Assembly (NCBI RefSeq): GCF_002090075.1
Contig: NZ_BBRI01000002.1
Span: 868,001 to 932,000 of the forward strand
DNA from: Demequina sp. NBRC 110052
GTDB taxonomy: Bacteria > Actinomycetota > Actinomycetes > Actinomycetales > Demequinaceae
Reading direction: 5' to 3'
Length of the DNA: 64,000 nt
Made by a program: the position numbers and the translations under genes
Notes under the pieces: generated by a model
Databases searched by the model: none
What the model was told of the DNA's origin: nothing
The model's input: the letters and a program-made list of their open reading frames with translations, nothing else
Shown: one piece after another, positions 24,241-35,307 of the stretch
Numbering within the stretch: position 1 is the first letter of the stretch
Layout of the letters: each line of letters opens with the position of its first letter

Positions 24241-25134
24241 ATGACTGTCAAGTGGAGCGGTGCGGGGGCACCGACGCTCGAGCATCGCAGGTACGCCACC
24301 CGTTCACCCGGGACCTACGAGCCACCCGCCAGGCGCGCCGTGACCCGGGTCGGGGCGCTGCTCGCGATCGCGTCCGCGCCGGCGGGCGCCATCGCACTGG
24401 CGTCACTCACCCGCGCTCGCGCCTCCGAGCTCGACGCGGCCACCTGGCTGCCAGAGGACCTCGTGATCGTCGGCATCTGCGCCGTCGGCGCTGCGCTGTG
24501 CGCCTACCTGACAGTGATCGCCGTCGCGATGGCGATCGGCACCACACGTGGAGCGCTGCCGCGATGGTCGGCGCGCCTCGCGCCCCACACGTGGCGGCGC
24601 GTGGTCGCGCTCGGCATCGGCGTCACCCTCAGCTCGACGGCACCCGCCGCGATTGCGGCACCTCCCGACGCGCACCCGGGCTGGGTGACCTCCGAATCGT
24701 CGTACGCGCTCGTGGATGCGCTCGTGGCAGGCACGCCAGGCGGCTCACTCGCCGTGAGCGACCAGGACGGCACGGTCGCTCAGACGACCCTGCCGGCTCC
24801 GGCCGAGGACCCCGTCGCGCACGCGGGATGGACCACGGCCGGCACCGGAGGCACCACTCAAGCGACGGCGGGCGCGCCGACCGCGGATGCACTGACGGCC
24901 GCAGCAGCGACTGCAGCACCCCGGGACGCATCGGCACCGCTGTCGTGGACCGTGCGATCCGGAGACTCGCTGTGGAGCATCACCTCAGACCACCTCGCAG
25001 CCGACGCCACCGACGCCGAGATCGCCGAGGCGTGGCCGCTCGTGTACGAGGCGAACCGCGCCGTGATCGGCGACGATCCCGGCCTCATCCACCCCGGTCA
25101 GGTGCTGACGATCCCTGTCGAGGTGGCGCGGTGA
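24241..25134 (+). CDS. LysM-domain membrane protein
   Basis: A 297-residue protein. It has membrane segments at about 40-60, 75-100 and 122-140, then an Ala/Thr/Gly-rich outer linker (about 145-235) and a C-terminal LysM domain (about 238-296) with SWTVRSGDSLWSI and the closing HPGQVLTIP. LysM binds N-acetylglucosamine polymers, so the protein should tether the membrane to peptidoglycan. GGGGGA before the ATG is a good ribosome site. It overlaps the Rv3235-like gene by 4 bp (GTGA). The leader holds a clear promoter and an inverted repeat. In actinobacteria this gene pair is often found near secA. Confidence 0.9.
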   Translation: MTVKWSGAGAPTLEHRRYATRSPGTYEPPARRAVTRVGALLAIASAPAGAIALASLTRARASELDAATWLPEDLVIVGICAVGAALCAYLTVIAVAMAIGTTRGALPRWSARLAPHTWRRVVALGIGVTLSSTAPAAIAAPPDAHPGWVTSESSYALVDALVAGTPGGSLAVSDQDGTVAQTTLPAPAEDPVAHAGWTTAGTGGTTQATAGAPTADALTAAAATAAPRDASAPLSWTVRSGDSLWSITSDHLAADATDAEIAEAWPLVYEANRAVIGDDPGLIHPGQVLTIPVEVAR

Positions 25135-25577
25135 GCGCCGCAGCGGGCGCCCCTGTCAGCGCACCCGGGCGCCTCGCCGGCGCGACTCGTCCGGTCGCGG
25201 CAACGGGAGCCGGGCGACGCACCGCTCGCACTCCGTACTCCCGTGAGAGGCAGCCGCTCGGCGACCCCTCGCCGCTGGCGTGCACGATCGCGAAGGCCGC
25301 GCTCGAGGCCGTTCACGGGGCCGATACCCTGTCATCACTGGTGCGATGGGTCGAACCGGACCTCCGGGCACGGCTCGCGCGCCAGCACTCGGTCGCGCGA
25401 CGAGCGGGCAGGCACGGCGCGACGGCCCGCGTGCTCCGCGCTCGCGTCTGCCGCGTCGCCGCCGACGCCGCAGAGGTGAGCGTGGTCGCCTCCGTCGACG
25501 GGCGCAGCCACGCCATCGCGATGCGCCTCGAAGACCAGCACGGCCGATGGGTCGCCACCGTCATCGACATCGGTTGA
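25131..25577 (+). CDS. Rv3235-family protein, function unknown
   Basis: A 148-residue soluble protein. The first 45 residues are Ala/Arg/Pro-rich and likely disordered. The rest has a helix with LACTIAKAALEAVHG, then LSSLVRWVEPDLRARLARQ and a beta-meander ending RWVATVIDIG, the order I associate with the Rv3235 family beside secA. No catalytic residues stand out. The GTG start overlaps the LysM stop by 4 bp, so translation is coupled. A long perfect terminator follows. A role with SecA or the wall is suggested only by conserved neighbourhood. Confidence 0.8.
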   Translation: MSAAAGAPVSAPGRLAGATRPVAATGAGRRTARTPYSRERQPLGDPSPLACTIAKAALEAVHGADTLSSLVRWVEPDLRARLARQHSVARRAGRHGATARVLRARVCRVAADAAEVSVVASVDGRSHAIAMRLEDQHGRWVATVIDIG

Positions 25578-25597
25578 GTGCGCCTCGCCTACGACGC

Positions 25598-25644
25598 AGA
25601 AGAGCCCGGCCCCAGAGATCGACTATCTGGGGCCGGGCTCTTCT
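25598..25644. terminator. Strong bidirectional terminator between the Rv3235-like gene and secA
   Basis: Arms 25598-25616 and 25626-25644 form a perfect 19-bp stem (beginning AGAAGAGCCCGG) with a 9-nt loop. T-richer ends are present on both sides. It separates two converging genes. Confidence 0.88.
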
Positions 25645-25657
25645 CACACGTCGAGAC

Positions 25658-28510
<2,853 letters not shown>

Positions 28511-28556
28511 GGATTAGCTCCCTGCTGTCTTCGTGTACCCCTGCAAGAGTAGTCGC

Positions 28557-29447
28557 TCAGTGGAGGGACTCCGGCTCGTCTCGCTGTGGGCGCAACAGCA
28601 CCACGGCGGCACCCAGCACCGCGCCGCCGACGAGCCCCGTCCAGCCCAGCCGCTCAGCGAAGACGAGCGCCGCCAGCAGCGCCGCAACCAGTGGCTCGAG
28701 CAGCGCGACGATCGTGGCGACGAAGGCGGGCACGGTGCGCAGCCCGGAGAAGTACGCGAGGTACGCGAGAGCCGTCACCACCACGCCCAGTGCGAGCGTG
28801 AGGCCCCAGCCAGCCGCGTCGGTCGCCCACCCCAGTCCGGTGAACGCCGCCGCGGGGATGAGCATGAGTCCGCCGGCAGCGAATGCCACGCCGGTGTGCG
28901 TGACCGGGTCGTAGCCCGGGACCTGCTCGCGGTTGACGACCGTCACGGCTGCGAAGGTCGCGCCTGCGCCCAACGCGACGAGCGCCCCGCCAAACGCGTT
29001 CTCGCCAGCGTCAAGGCTGCCCGAGAGCAGCACCGCGAGCCCGCCAAGCGCGAGAGCGAGCGCGATCAGCGTCAGCCGTGGGGGCGTGCGGCGCGACGCG
29101 AGCCAGTCCCACACGGCGACGAACACAGGAGCCGAGCCGATGCCGATCAGGGTCGAGAGCCCCACGGAGGACAGCGCAATGCCAAGGAAGTAGAGCGATT
29201 CGAAGACCGCGGTGAGTGCTCCCGTGACGAGCGACAGCCGCCACATGGCAGGCGTGAGCGACCGCAGGCGCAGCCGACGGAGGGCCGCGAGCACCAGCAG
29301 GATCGCGAAGCCTGCGACAAGCATGCGCCACATCGCGATCGAGAGCGCGTGCATGCCGGTGCGGTCCCCGAGGAGGGTGCCCACGACACCGCCGCCGCCC
29401 CACAGGGCGGCGGCGGTGACCACGAGGAGGAAGTCCCGCGGTCGCAT
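28557..29447 (-). CDS. EamA/DMT-family transporter
   Basis: A 296-residue inner-membrane protein with about ten hydrophobic segments arranged as two EamA repeats (about 5-135 and 150-285). Typical motifs include AALWGGGGVVG at the start and LLEPLVAALLAALVFAERL in the second repeat. Members export amino acids, nucleosides or other small metabolites; cargo here is unknown. The ATG at 29447 lies 26 bp after the hpf stop, and secA begins 46 bp after its own stop, so it sits inside the comF-hpf-secA run. Upstream in-frame codons to 29738 overlap hpf and are not used. Confidence 0.9.
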   Translation of the reverse strand: MRPRDFLLVVTAAALWGGGGVVGTLLGDRTGMHALSIAMWRMLVAGFAILLVLAALRRLRLRSLTPAMWRLSLVTGALTAVFESLYFLGIALSSVGLSTLIGIGSAPVFVAVWDWLASRRTPPRLTLIALALALGGLAVLLSGSLDAGENAFGGALVALGAGATFAAVTVVNREQVPGYDPVTHTGVAFAAGGLMLIPAAAFTGLGWATDAAGWGLTLALGVVVTALAYLAYFSGLRTVPAFVATIVALLEPLVAALLAALVFAERLGWTGLVGGAVLGAAVVLLRPQRDEPESLH

Positions 29448-29473
29448 CGTTGCGACCGCGGGACTCGTACTGC

Positions 29474-30154
29474 TCAGGCGCTCTCCCGTGCGGCATCCGC
29501 GGGCGCCTCGGGGTCGAGGTGGATGACGCCGTAGGTCCAGCCGCGCCTGCGGTAGACCGCCGAGGGATGGCCGGACTCGGAGTCGAGGAACAAGTAGAAG
29601 TCGTGACCGACGAGCTCCATCTGGTCGATGGCCTCGGACACCGTCATGGGCGTGCCTGCATGGGTCTTGGAGCGGATGACGATCGGGGTGCCGTCGATCG
29701 GCACCTCGCGGGTCGCGCCAGCGGGTGCGCCCTCCCACTCCTCGACGCTCGTCGGCGCCTCGGAGGAGTCGTCGACGGGCGCGACCGCGCCGTCTGGGAT
29801 GGGGGCCGTCACCGTGGGCTCGACCGCGTGGAGACCGACCTTCCCCTGGTGACGGTGCGCCTTGCGCTCGTGCAGCTTGCGCAGCTGCTCGACGAGCCTC
29901 GCGGCGGCGGCATCGAGCGCGGCGACGCGGTCGACCGCCGAAGCTTCCGCGCGGACCACGCGCTGCTGACCGCGCACGGTGATCTCGACGCGTTCGCTCT
30001 CTCCGGAGAGCTTGGGATTCCGCTCATGGACCACATGCACCTCCGCGCGCAGAGCGCGGGGCGCGAGCGCCTCGACCTTCTCCATCTTCTCGGCGATGCG
30101 CTGACGCAGGTCGTCGTTGACCTTGGTGTGGCGTCCCACGATGGCAATGTCCAT
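29474..30154 (-). CDS. hpf: Ribosome hibernation promoting factor, long form
   Basis: A 226-residue protein with an N-terminal S30AE domain (about 1-105, MDIAIVGRHTKVNDDLRQR) that binds in the 30S decoding centre, a variable linker, and a C-terminal dimerisation domain (about 165-226) that joins two 70S ribosomes into 100S particles. The ATG at 30154 has a near-perfect AAGGAGG eight bases before it. An in-frame ATG 25 codons upstream also overlaps a GGGAGGTGAT sequence but has no usable spacing. Its leader holds its own promoter and unusual elements (separate entry). It corresponds to Rv3241c beside secA in mycobacteria. Confidence 0.95.
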   Translation of the reverse strand: MDIAIVGRHTKVNDDLRQRIAEKMEKVEALAPRALRAEVHVVHERNPKLSGESERVEITVRGQQRVVRAEASAVDRVAALDAAAARLVEQLRKLHERKAHRHQGKVGLHAVEPTVTAPIPDGAVAPVDDSSEAPTSVEEWEGAPAGATREVPIDGTPIVIRSKTHAGTPMTVSEAIDQMELVGHDFYLFLDSESGHPSAVYRRRGWTYGVIHLDPEAPADAARESA

Positions 30155-30284
30155 GTCGAATTCCTCCTTCTTGGGTGTGGCCTCGCGGCCGGGGCACGGT
30201 GTTGGCGGCGCCTGATGCGCCTGCGTCATCACCTCCCCTCGCAGAAGGGGTACGACGTTCGTCGTCCTTGGACTCCTCACCTTA
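30155..30284 (-). promoter_or_regulatory. hpf promoter and 5' leader
   Basis: On the minus strand TAAGGT (30284-30279) is a likely -10 that overlaps the comF stop. The leader of about 118 nt starts with a perfect palindrome ACGACG-TT-CGTCGT (30252-30265). It also contains GGGAGGTGAT, an almost full anti-Shine-Dalgarno match some 70 nt before the real ribosome site. Such a second strong ribosome contact in a leader is unusual. Confidence 0.5.
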
Positions 30285-31086
30285 GCCCCGTCCGGGCAGG
30301 GTCCGCCACACGCCGGGCGGCGGCGAGCACGAGCCCCGCCACCGCGTGCGATCCACGGTCCGCGAGCGCTCGCGCGCACGCGGCCAGCGTCGCGCCTGTG
30401 GTGACCACGTCATCCACGAGAACCACCGCAGCACCAGGCGCGATGGTGCCCACGGCATACACGGCGGCACGGCTCTCGCGCCAACGCGCGGCCGCGCTCG
30501 CTCCCCGCGACTCCCCCGAGCGAATCGCGAGCACCGGTGTGACACGGGAGGCCACTCCTGCCTGCGCGAGTCCGCGTGTCGCGGCGCGCGCGAGCAGCAG
30601 AGGGAGGTCCGTACCGCGCCGGCGCGTGCTCGCCGGACGCGCAGGCGCGGGCACGACTGCGATCGGCGCGGGCAGCGTCGCGAGCGCGGGTGCGATCTCG
30701 CGGGCTGCGCGTGTCATCGCGGCGGCCAGGCCTGCGTCGAGGTCGCGTCTACCGCCGTCCTTCCACGCGACCACCGCTCCGTGCGCGGGTCCATCGAGCG
30801 CGGCGATCGCCCAGACGGGCAGTGCTGACTCCCCGGCGACCACGAGGCGCGACGCCTCCTCCTCGCAGCGCCACGGCGGATCCCACCACGGGGCCGCGCA
30901 GGCCTCGCACCAGCGCACATCCTCGAGCCCGCATCCCGGGCACGCGACGGGCACCACGGCGCGCGCGGCGGTGCGCAGCGCCTCGCACACATGCTCGCCG
31001 CCTGCACGCCTGAGCGCCGCTTGAGCGTGTGGCACTCCGGGTGGCGCACCGTCCCGCCACCGCCGCGAGCCGAGTGGGGCGTCCAT
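30277..31086 (-). CDS. ComF-family phosphoribosyltransferase-like protein
   Basis: A 269-residue protein. Residues about 36-65 hold a zinc-ribbon-like CPGCGLEDVRWCEAC, followed by a type I phosphoribosyltransferase domain with the PRPP loop VVLVDDVVTTGATL near residue 225. ComF proteins help natural DNA uptake in competent bacteria, yet homologues are widespread where competence is unknown; the role here is open. The ATG at 31086 is chosen because the zinc motif then lies near the start, as in relatives. It heads the run towards hpf and secA, matching Rv3242c-Rv3240c in order. Confidence 0.85.
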   Translation of the reverse strand: MDAPLGSRRWRDGAPPGVPHAQAALRRAGGEHVCEALRTAARAVVPVACPGCGLEDVRWCEACAAPWWDPPWRCEEEASRLVVAGESALPVWAIAALDGPAHGAVVAWKDGGRRDLDAGLAAAMTRAAREIAPALATLPAPIAVVPAPARPASTRRRGTDLPLLLARAATRGLAQAGVASRVTPVLAIRSGESRGASAAARWRESRAAVYAVGTIAPGAAVVLVDDVVTTGATLAACARALADRGSHAVAGLVLAAARRVADPARTGLR

Positions 31087-31177
31087 GGCGCCAGCGTGGC
31101 GGGCCGGCGGATGCCTCGAGTGCCGTGGACGCAGCGCCTGGGGAGGAAGTGATGCGACGCGACCCCTGGGGACGATG

Positions 31178-32914
31178 TCAGCCGGAGTAGGCCAGGTCGC
31201 TGACACCCTCGGCGCTGATAGCCCAGCTCGCGCCCGCGCGCACCTGCACCTCTCCATCCGCGGTGATGACGGTGAGCGTCGCCTCGCCGTGGCGCGACGA
31301 CACGGCGACGGCGTCCGCGTCGGCCGTCAGGGCCTCCGTGAACCCTCCGACCGTGACGAGCCACAGCGGCGTCGCGGTCCCGTCGTCGCTTCGCCCGAGC
31401 ACCGCGAGAGTCATCTCGTCGAGCCAGGACAGGCTCGCTCCCTCGCCCGCCTTCGCGCCTACCGCGATCGGTCCCGTCAGCGCCGTCGGCACCCCCGCGG
31501 GATCGCGCACCACACCCGCCACCTCAATGACTGTCTGACCGGCCGTGCGCGACGAGATCGCGAGCCGCGCGCCATCGCGGGACACGGCGATCGCGCGCAC
31601 GTCCCGTCCGGCCAGCCACGGCGCATCGAGCAGCGCGCCCTCGCCCTCAACGCCCGCCGCAGGCACGGCAACCACTACTCCATCGCCGGCCGTCTCAGCG
31701 GTCCACAGCCATCCATGGCGGTCATACGAGGGGTCCACGAGGTCCGTCCCTGCATACACCTCGCGCATCTCCATCGGCGCCGACGGCGGCCCGCTGACGT
31801 CTCCTGCGGGGACGAGACTGGCCACACCCCCGGCGAGCGCGTCGGACACCACGAGGCGGTCGGAGCCGACCACCATCGCGACCTGTCCGCCGCTGTATGC
31901 GAGCGCGAGGCCGGACGCCGCGTCGGGCACGCGCCCCACGTCGTCAGGCGTGACTCGCAGCTGCTCGCCATCCCACAGCGCGAGGCGACCTCGCACGAGC
32001 GCCGCAGCCACCTCGTCGGGCGTCGGCGCCTGCGCCAGGTCGACAGCCTCATCGCCGTCGAGGGGCACGCCGCCCACGGTGACCTCGATGCTCGTCACCT
32101 CGGGCAGCGCGGTGAGCGTCGCCTCGAGCTGCGCATACGCGAGCGCGGACTCGGCGAAGGTGCCCGCTGCGGCCTGGCCGAGCCGCACGGCCGCGACCCC
32201 GTCGGTGACCACGACCGAATCCACCTCGAGCTCGGCTGCCAGGCCGAGGCCCGAGACCACCGCGTCAGCCAGCCACTCGGACGGGCCGGCGACGAGCTCC
32301 GACGCGGCGCGCGTCGCCGCGTTGAGCGCCGGCAGGAAGCGCGCCTCCTCGACCATGGTCACACCGTCCGATGCGGCGAAGACCAGGTCGACGCGGCGGA
32401 ACAGGCGCGTGAAGTTCGCCTCCGCGATGAGCGACCCGTCCTCGAGCCCCGCGATGCGGTACTCGCCGTCAGCGTCCTGCGTGACGACGAACTGGAGCGT
32501 CGAATCGGCGCCGTCGGGGGCTTCGGTGAGGCGCCCGCCGGAGTCGACGGTCGCCGCCACCGGCACCGTATACGTGATCGCGCCCGTGCCCTCGTCGAGC
32601 TCGAGGGGGATCGCGCGCGAGTCGAAGATGGTGACCGTCGCGTAGGGGTCCCACTCGAGGCTTGCCTCGGGCGTCAGGAACTCGCGGGCGACCGTGAAGT
32701 CAGAGGCGAAGCCCTGCGGAATGGCCTGAAGGAAGCCCGTCACGATGGCCGTGGGACTGTCGCCAGGGCGCGGCCCCTCCGCGAACGGCACGAACGAGTC
32801 AGACTCCTCCACGACGCCCGCGCCCTCGCGCACCGGGCCCGAGGTGGGGATCGAGGCGCAGCCCGCCAGCGCGAGCACGGCACACATGAGCGCGATCCCG
32901 CGTCCCGCCCTCAT
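31178..32914 (-). CDS. lpqB: Lipoprotein LpqB (MtrB accessory)
   Basis: A 578-residue outer-face lipoprotein. The signal ends in the lipobox LALAGC with Cys19. The mature protein has a GerMN-like domain (about 190-310) and a beta-propeller-like C-terminal half (about 320-578). LpqB interacts with the sensor MtrB and influences division and wall homeostasis in mycobacteria and Streptomyces. The ATG at 32914 overlaps the mtrB stop by 4 bp, giving the classic mtrA-mtrB-lpqB order with coupled translation throughout. The long in-frame extension upstream lies in mtrB and is not used. Confidence 0.96.
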   Translation of the reverse strand: MRAGRGIALMCAVLALAGCASIPTSGPVREGAGVVEESDSFVPFAEGPRPGDSPTAIVTGFLQAIPQGFASDFTVAREFLTPEASLEWDPYATVTIFDSRAIPLELDEGTGAITYTVPVAATVDSGGRLTEAPDGADSTLQFVVTQDADGEYRIAGLEDGSLIAEANFTRLFRRVDLVFAASDGVTMVEEARFLPALNAATRAASELVAGPSEWLADAVVSGLGLAAELEVDSVVVTDGVAAVRLGQAAAGTFAESALAYAQLEATLTALPEVTSIEVTVGGVPLDGDEAVDLAQAPTPDEVAAALVRGRLALWDGEQLRVTPDDVGRVPDAASGLALAYSGGQVAMVVGSDRLVVSDALAGGVASLVPAGDVSGPPSAPMEMREVYAGTDLVDPSYDRHGWLWTAETAGDGVVVAVPAAGVEGEGALLDAPWLAGRDVRAIAVSRDGARLAISSRTAGQTVIEVAGVVRDPAGVPTALTGPIAVGAKAGEGASLSWLDEMTLAVLGRSDDGTATPLWLVTVGGFTEALTADADAVAVSSRHGEATLTVITADGEVQVRAGASWAISAEGVSDLAYSG

Positions 32915-34524
32915 CGCGCGGCCCCGTGTCCATCGAGCGCGGTGAACTCGTCCGCGCGCATCGCGAGCGGCAGGACGGGCTGCTGCCCGAGCCCTCGCGC
33001 GGTGCGCGGCAGCGTGAGCCTGAAGCTCGCGCCCTCGCCCGGCTGGCCCCATGCCTCGAGGCGACCGCCGTGCAGCTGCGCGTCCTCCCGCGCGATCGAC
33101 AGACCCAGCCCCGTGCCGCCCATCGTGCGCGCCCGGGCCGCGTCCGCGCGCCAGAAGCGGTCGAACACGCGGTCCACCTGTGCGGGCGTGAGGCCGAGCC
33201 CGTAGTCCCGCACCACGACCGCGACGGCGCGCTGGTGCGAAGCCACGGCCACGTCCACCGCGCCGCCCTGCGCGTGCTCGACTGCGTTGGACAGCAGGTT
33301 GCGCACGATTCTGCCGACGCGTGGCCGGTCCATGGACGCCGTGTGGCGACCTGCCGCGACGTGCAGACGCACCTCGACACCCAGGCCCGAGGCGGCGTGA
33401 CGGATCGCCTCGACCTCGTCCTCCACCACGTCGGCGAGGTCCACGGTCTCGAACTCGAGCTGCGCGGCGCCCGCGTCGATGCGCGACATCTCGAGCAGGT
33501 CCGAGAGCAGCACCTCGAAGCGATCGATCTGGTTCGCGAGCAGCTCGGCCGAGCGCGCGACCTCGGGCGCGAACTCCTCACGTCGGTCGTGCAGCACGTC
33601 GGATGCCATGCGGATGGTCGTGAGAGGCGTGCGCAGCTCGTGCGAGACGTCCGAGACGAAGCGGCGCTGGAGGCGCGACAGGTCCTCCATACGGGTGATC
33701 TGACGCTGCAGCGACTCGGCCATGTCGTTGAACGTGGTCGCCAGGGTCGCCATCTCGTCGGCGCCGCGCACGGTCATCCGCTCGGACAGCAGCCCGTCGG
33801 CGAGCCGCGACGCCACCTTTGCGGCGTGGCGCACGGGCCGCACGACCTGGAGCGTCACCGTCCAGGTCTGGATCAGCACCAGTCCGATCAGGACGAGTCC
33901 TCCACCGATGAGCACCTGCTGGATGAGCCCGAGCGTCTGTTGCTCATCCGCGAGCGAGTACACGAAGTAGAGCTCGTAGTCACCTGCGTCGCGGAACGGA
34001 AGGGTCGAGCCGACGACGAGGCCCGGCTCGCCGGTCCCGGGCATCGCGACGTACTGCCACGGCTGGGCGACGCCCTCGTCGACCGCGGTGCGCATCTCCG
34101 GTGTGATGACGCCGACGAGCTCGGGGCTCGAGACGCCTGCCGTGAGGATCACGTCCGAGTCGTTCTGTGGCGCCTGCAGGATCACGAGGCCGCGAGACTC
34201 GCCGCCAACGGTACGCAGGGACTCGTACAGATTGTTCATGAACTGCTGGAGATCGCCCGGGGTGGCGGCCGTCGCGGCCCCCACGAGGTCCGTGGCGCTC
34301 GCTGCGTCGCGCGCGGACTCGGCCAGGATGCGGTCCACGCGGGTCTCGATCAGCCCGTCACGGATCTGGCCGAGCACGAAGGCGCCCAGGACCAGGACCG
34401 TGCCGACCCCCACGACGAGCACGGTCGTGACGACCCGCAGCTGCATCGAGCGGCTCCAGCGCCGCACACCGCGCCGGACGGGGATCGCGAGACGCCGGGT
34501 GGCGCCCCGCAGCGAGCGTCTCAC
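32911..34524 (-). CDS. mtrB: Sensor histidine kinase MtrB
   Basis: A 537-residue membrane kinase. Membrane segments at about 31-52 and 198-218 enclose an extracellular domain. A HAMP domain follows (about 220-275), then the H-box SDVSHELRTPL with His295, and the ATP-binding domain with NLLSNAVEH (N box), DYGLGL (G1) and GTGLGLSI (G2). It phosphorylates MtrA and is tuned by LpqB; signals relate to the wall and osmolarity. The GTG start overlaps the mtrA stop (GTGA). All catalytic motifs are intact. Confidence 0.96.
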   Translation of the reverse strand: MRRSLRGATRRLAIPVRRGVRRWSRSMQLRVVTTVLVVGVGTVLVLGAFVLGQIRDGLIETRVDRILAESARDAASATDLVGAATAATPGDLQQFMNNLYESLRTVGGESRGLVILQAPQNDSDVILTAGVSSPELVGVITPEMRTAVDEGVAQPWQYVAMPGTGEPGLVVGSTLPFRDAGDYELYFVYSLADEQQTLGLIQQVLIGGGLVLIGLVLIQTWTVTLQVVRPVRHAAKVASRLADGLLSERMTVRGADEMATLATTFNDMAESLQRQITRMEDLSRLQRRFVSDVSHELRTPLTTIRMASDVLHDRREEFAPEVARSAELLANQIDRFEVLLSDLLEMSRIDAGAAQLEFETVDLADVVEDEVEAIRHAASGLGVEVRLHVAAGRHTASMDRPRVGRIVRNLLSNAVEHAQGGAVDVAVASHQRAVAVVVRDYGLGLTPAQVDRVFDRFWRADAARARTMGGTGLGLSIAREDAQLHGGRLEAWGQPGEGASFRLTLPRTARGLGQQPVLPLAMRADEFTALDGHGAAR

Positions 34525-35204
34525 GACGCCTGGCCACCTGCCTTGTAGCCGACGCCACGCACCGTGAGCACGATCTCCGGGTTCTCCGGGTCCTTCTCGA
34601 TCTTCGCGCGCAGGCGCTGGATGTGGACGTTCACGAGCCGCGTGTCAGCCGCGTGGCGGTAACCCCACACATCCTCGAGCAGCACCTCGCGCGTGAACAC
34701 CTGTCCGGGAGCGCGCGCGAGCGTGACGAGCACGTCGAACTCGAGCGGCGTGAGCGGGATCATCTCGCCGTCCCGGCTCACGCGGTGCCCGGTGACGTCG
34801 ATCTCGAGGTCGCCCACCCTGACGAGCCCCGGCGCCGCCGTGTCGTGACGGCGCAGGCGGGCGCGCACGCGAGCGATGAGCTCGCGCGGCTTGAAGGGCT
34901 TGGGGATGTAGTCGTCGGCGCCCGACTCGAGGCCGAGCACCACGTCCACCGTCTCCGACTTCGCGGTCAGCATGACGATCGGCACGCCCGACTCGGCGCG
35001 GATCTCACGGCAGATGTCGATGCCGCTCTTGCCGGGCAGCATGAGGTCCAGCAGGATCACGTCCGGCTGCTCGGCGCGGAACACCTCCACGGCGCGGTCG
35101 CCGTGGTCGCAGAACACTGGCTCGAAGCCGTCGCCCCGCAGGACGATTCCGATCATCTCGGACACTGCAGGATCGTCGTCGACCACCAGGATGCGCGCCG
35201 TCAT
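34521..35204 (-). CDS. mtrA: Response regulator MtrA
   Basis: A 227-residue OmpR-family regulator. The receiver domain (1-120) has the acidic pair Asp10/Asp11, phospho-acceptor Asp53 and Lys102. The winged-helix domain (about 128-225) ends with IVLTVRGVGYKAG. MtrA is usually essential in actinobacteria and controls wall hydrolases, replication timing and osmotic response. The upstream hexamer CAAGAT six bases before the ATG is only a weak -10. The GGTAAC direct repeats before the carboxypeptidase gene at 5791-5819 are a candidate target in this same window. Confidence 0.97.
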   Translation of the reverse strand: MTARILVVDDDPAVSEMIGIVLRGDGFEPVFCDHGDRAVEVFRAEQPDVILLDLMLPGKSGIDICREIRAESGVPIVMLTAKSETVDVVLGLESGADDYIPKPFKPRELIARVRARLRRHDTAAPGLVRVGDLEIDVTGHRVSRDGEMIPLTPLEFDVLVTLARAPGQVFTREVLLEDVWGYRHAADTRLVNVHIQRLRAKIEKDPENPEIVLTVRGVGYKAGGQAS

Positions 35205-35307
35205 GCGCCCATCTTGCCACGCACCGCAAGGCTCTCCCAGGGTCTGCTTCAGTCGTTCCCCGCGTCACGGCCGCATGGCAGGATGGTCGGAACGAGGAGG
35301 GATGCGA

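Noticed and set aside
30155..30229. 25-residue N-terminal extension of Hpf from the upstream ATG
   Set aside because: The upstream GGGAGGTGAT touches its ATG, leaving no spacing, while the downstream ATG has ideal AAGGAGG spacing and begins exactly at the conserved S30AE domain.
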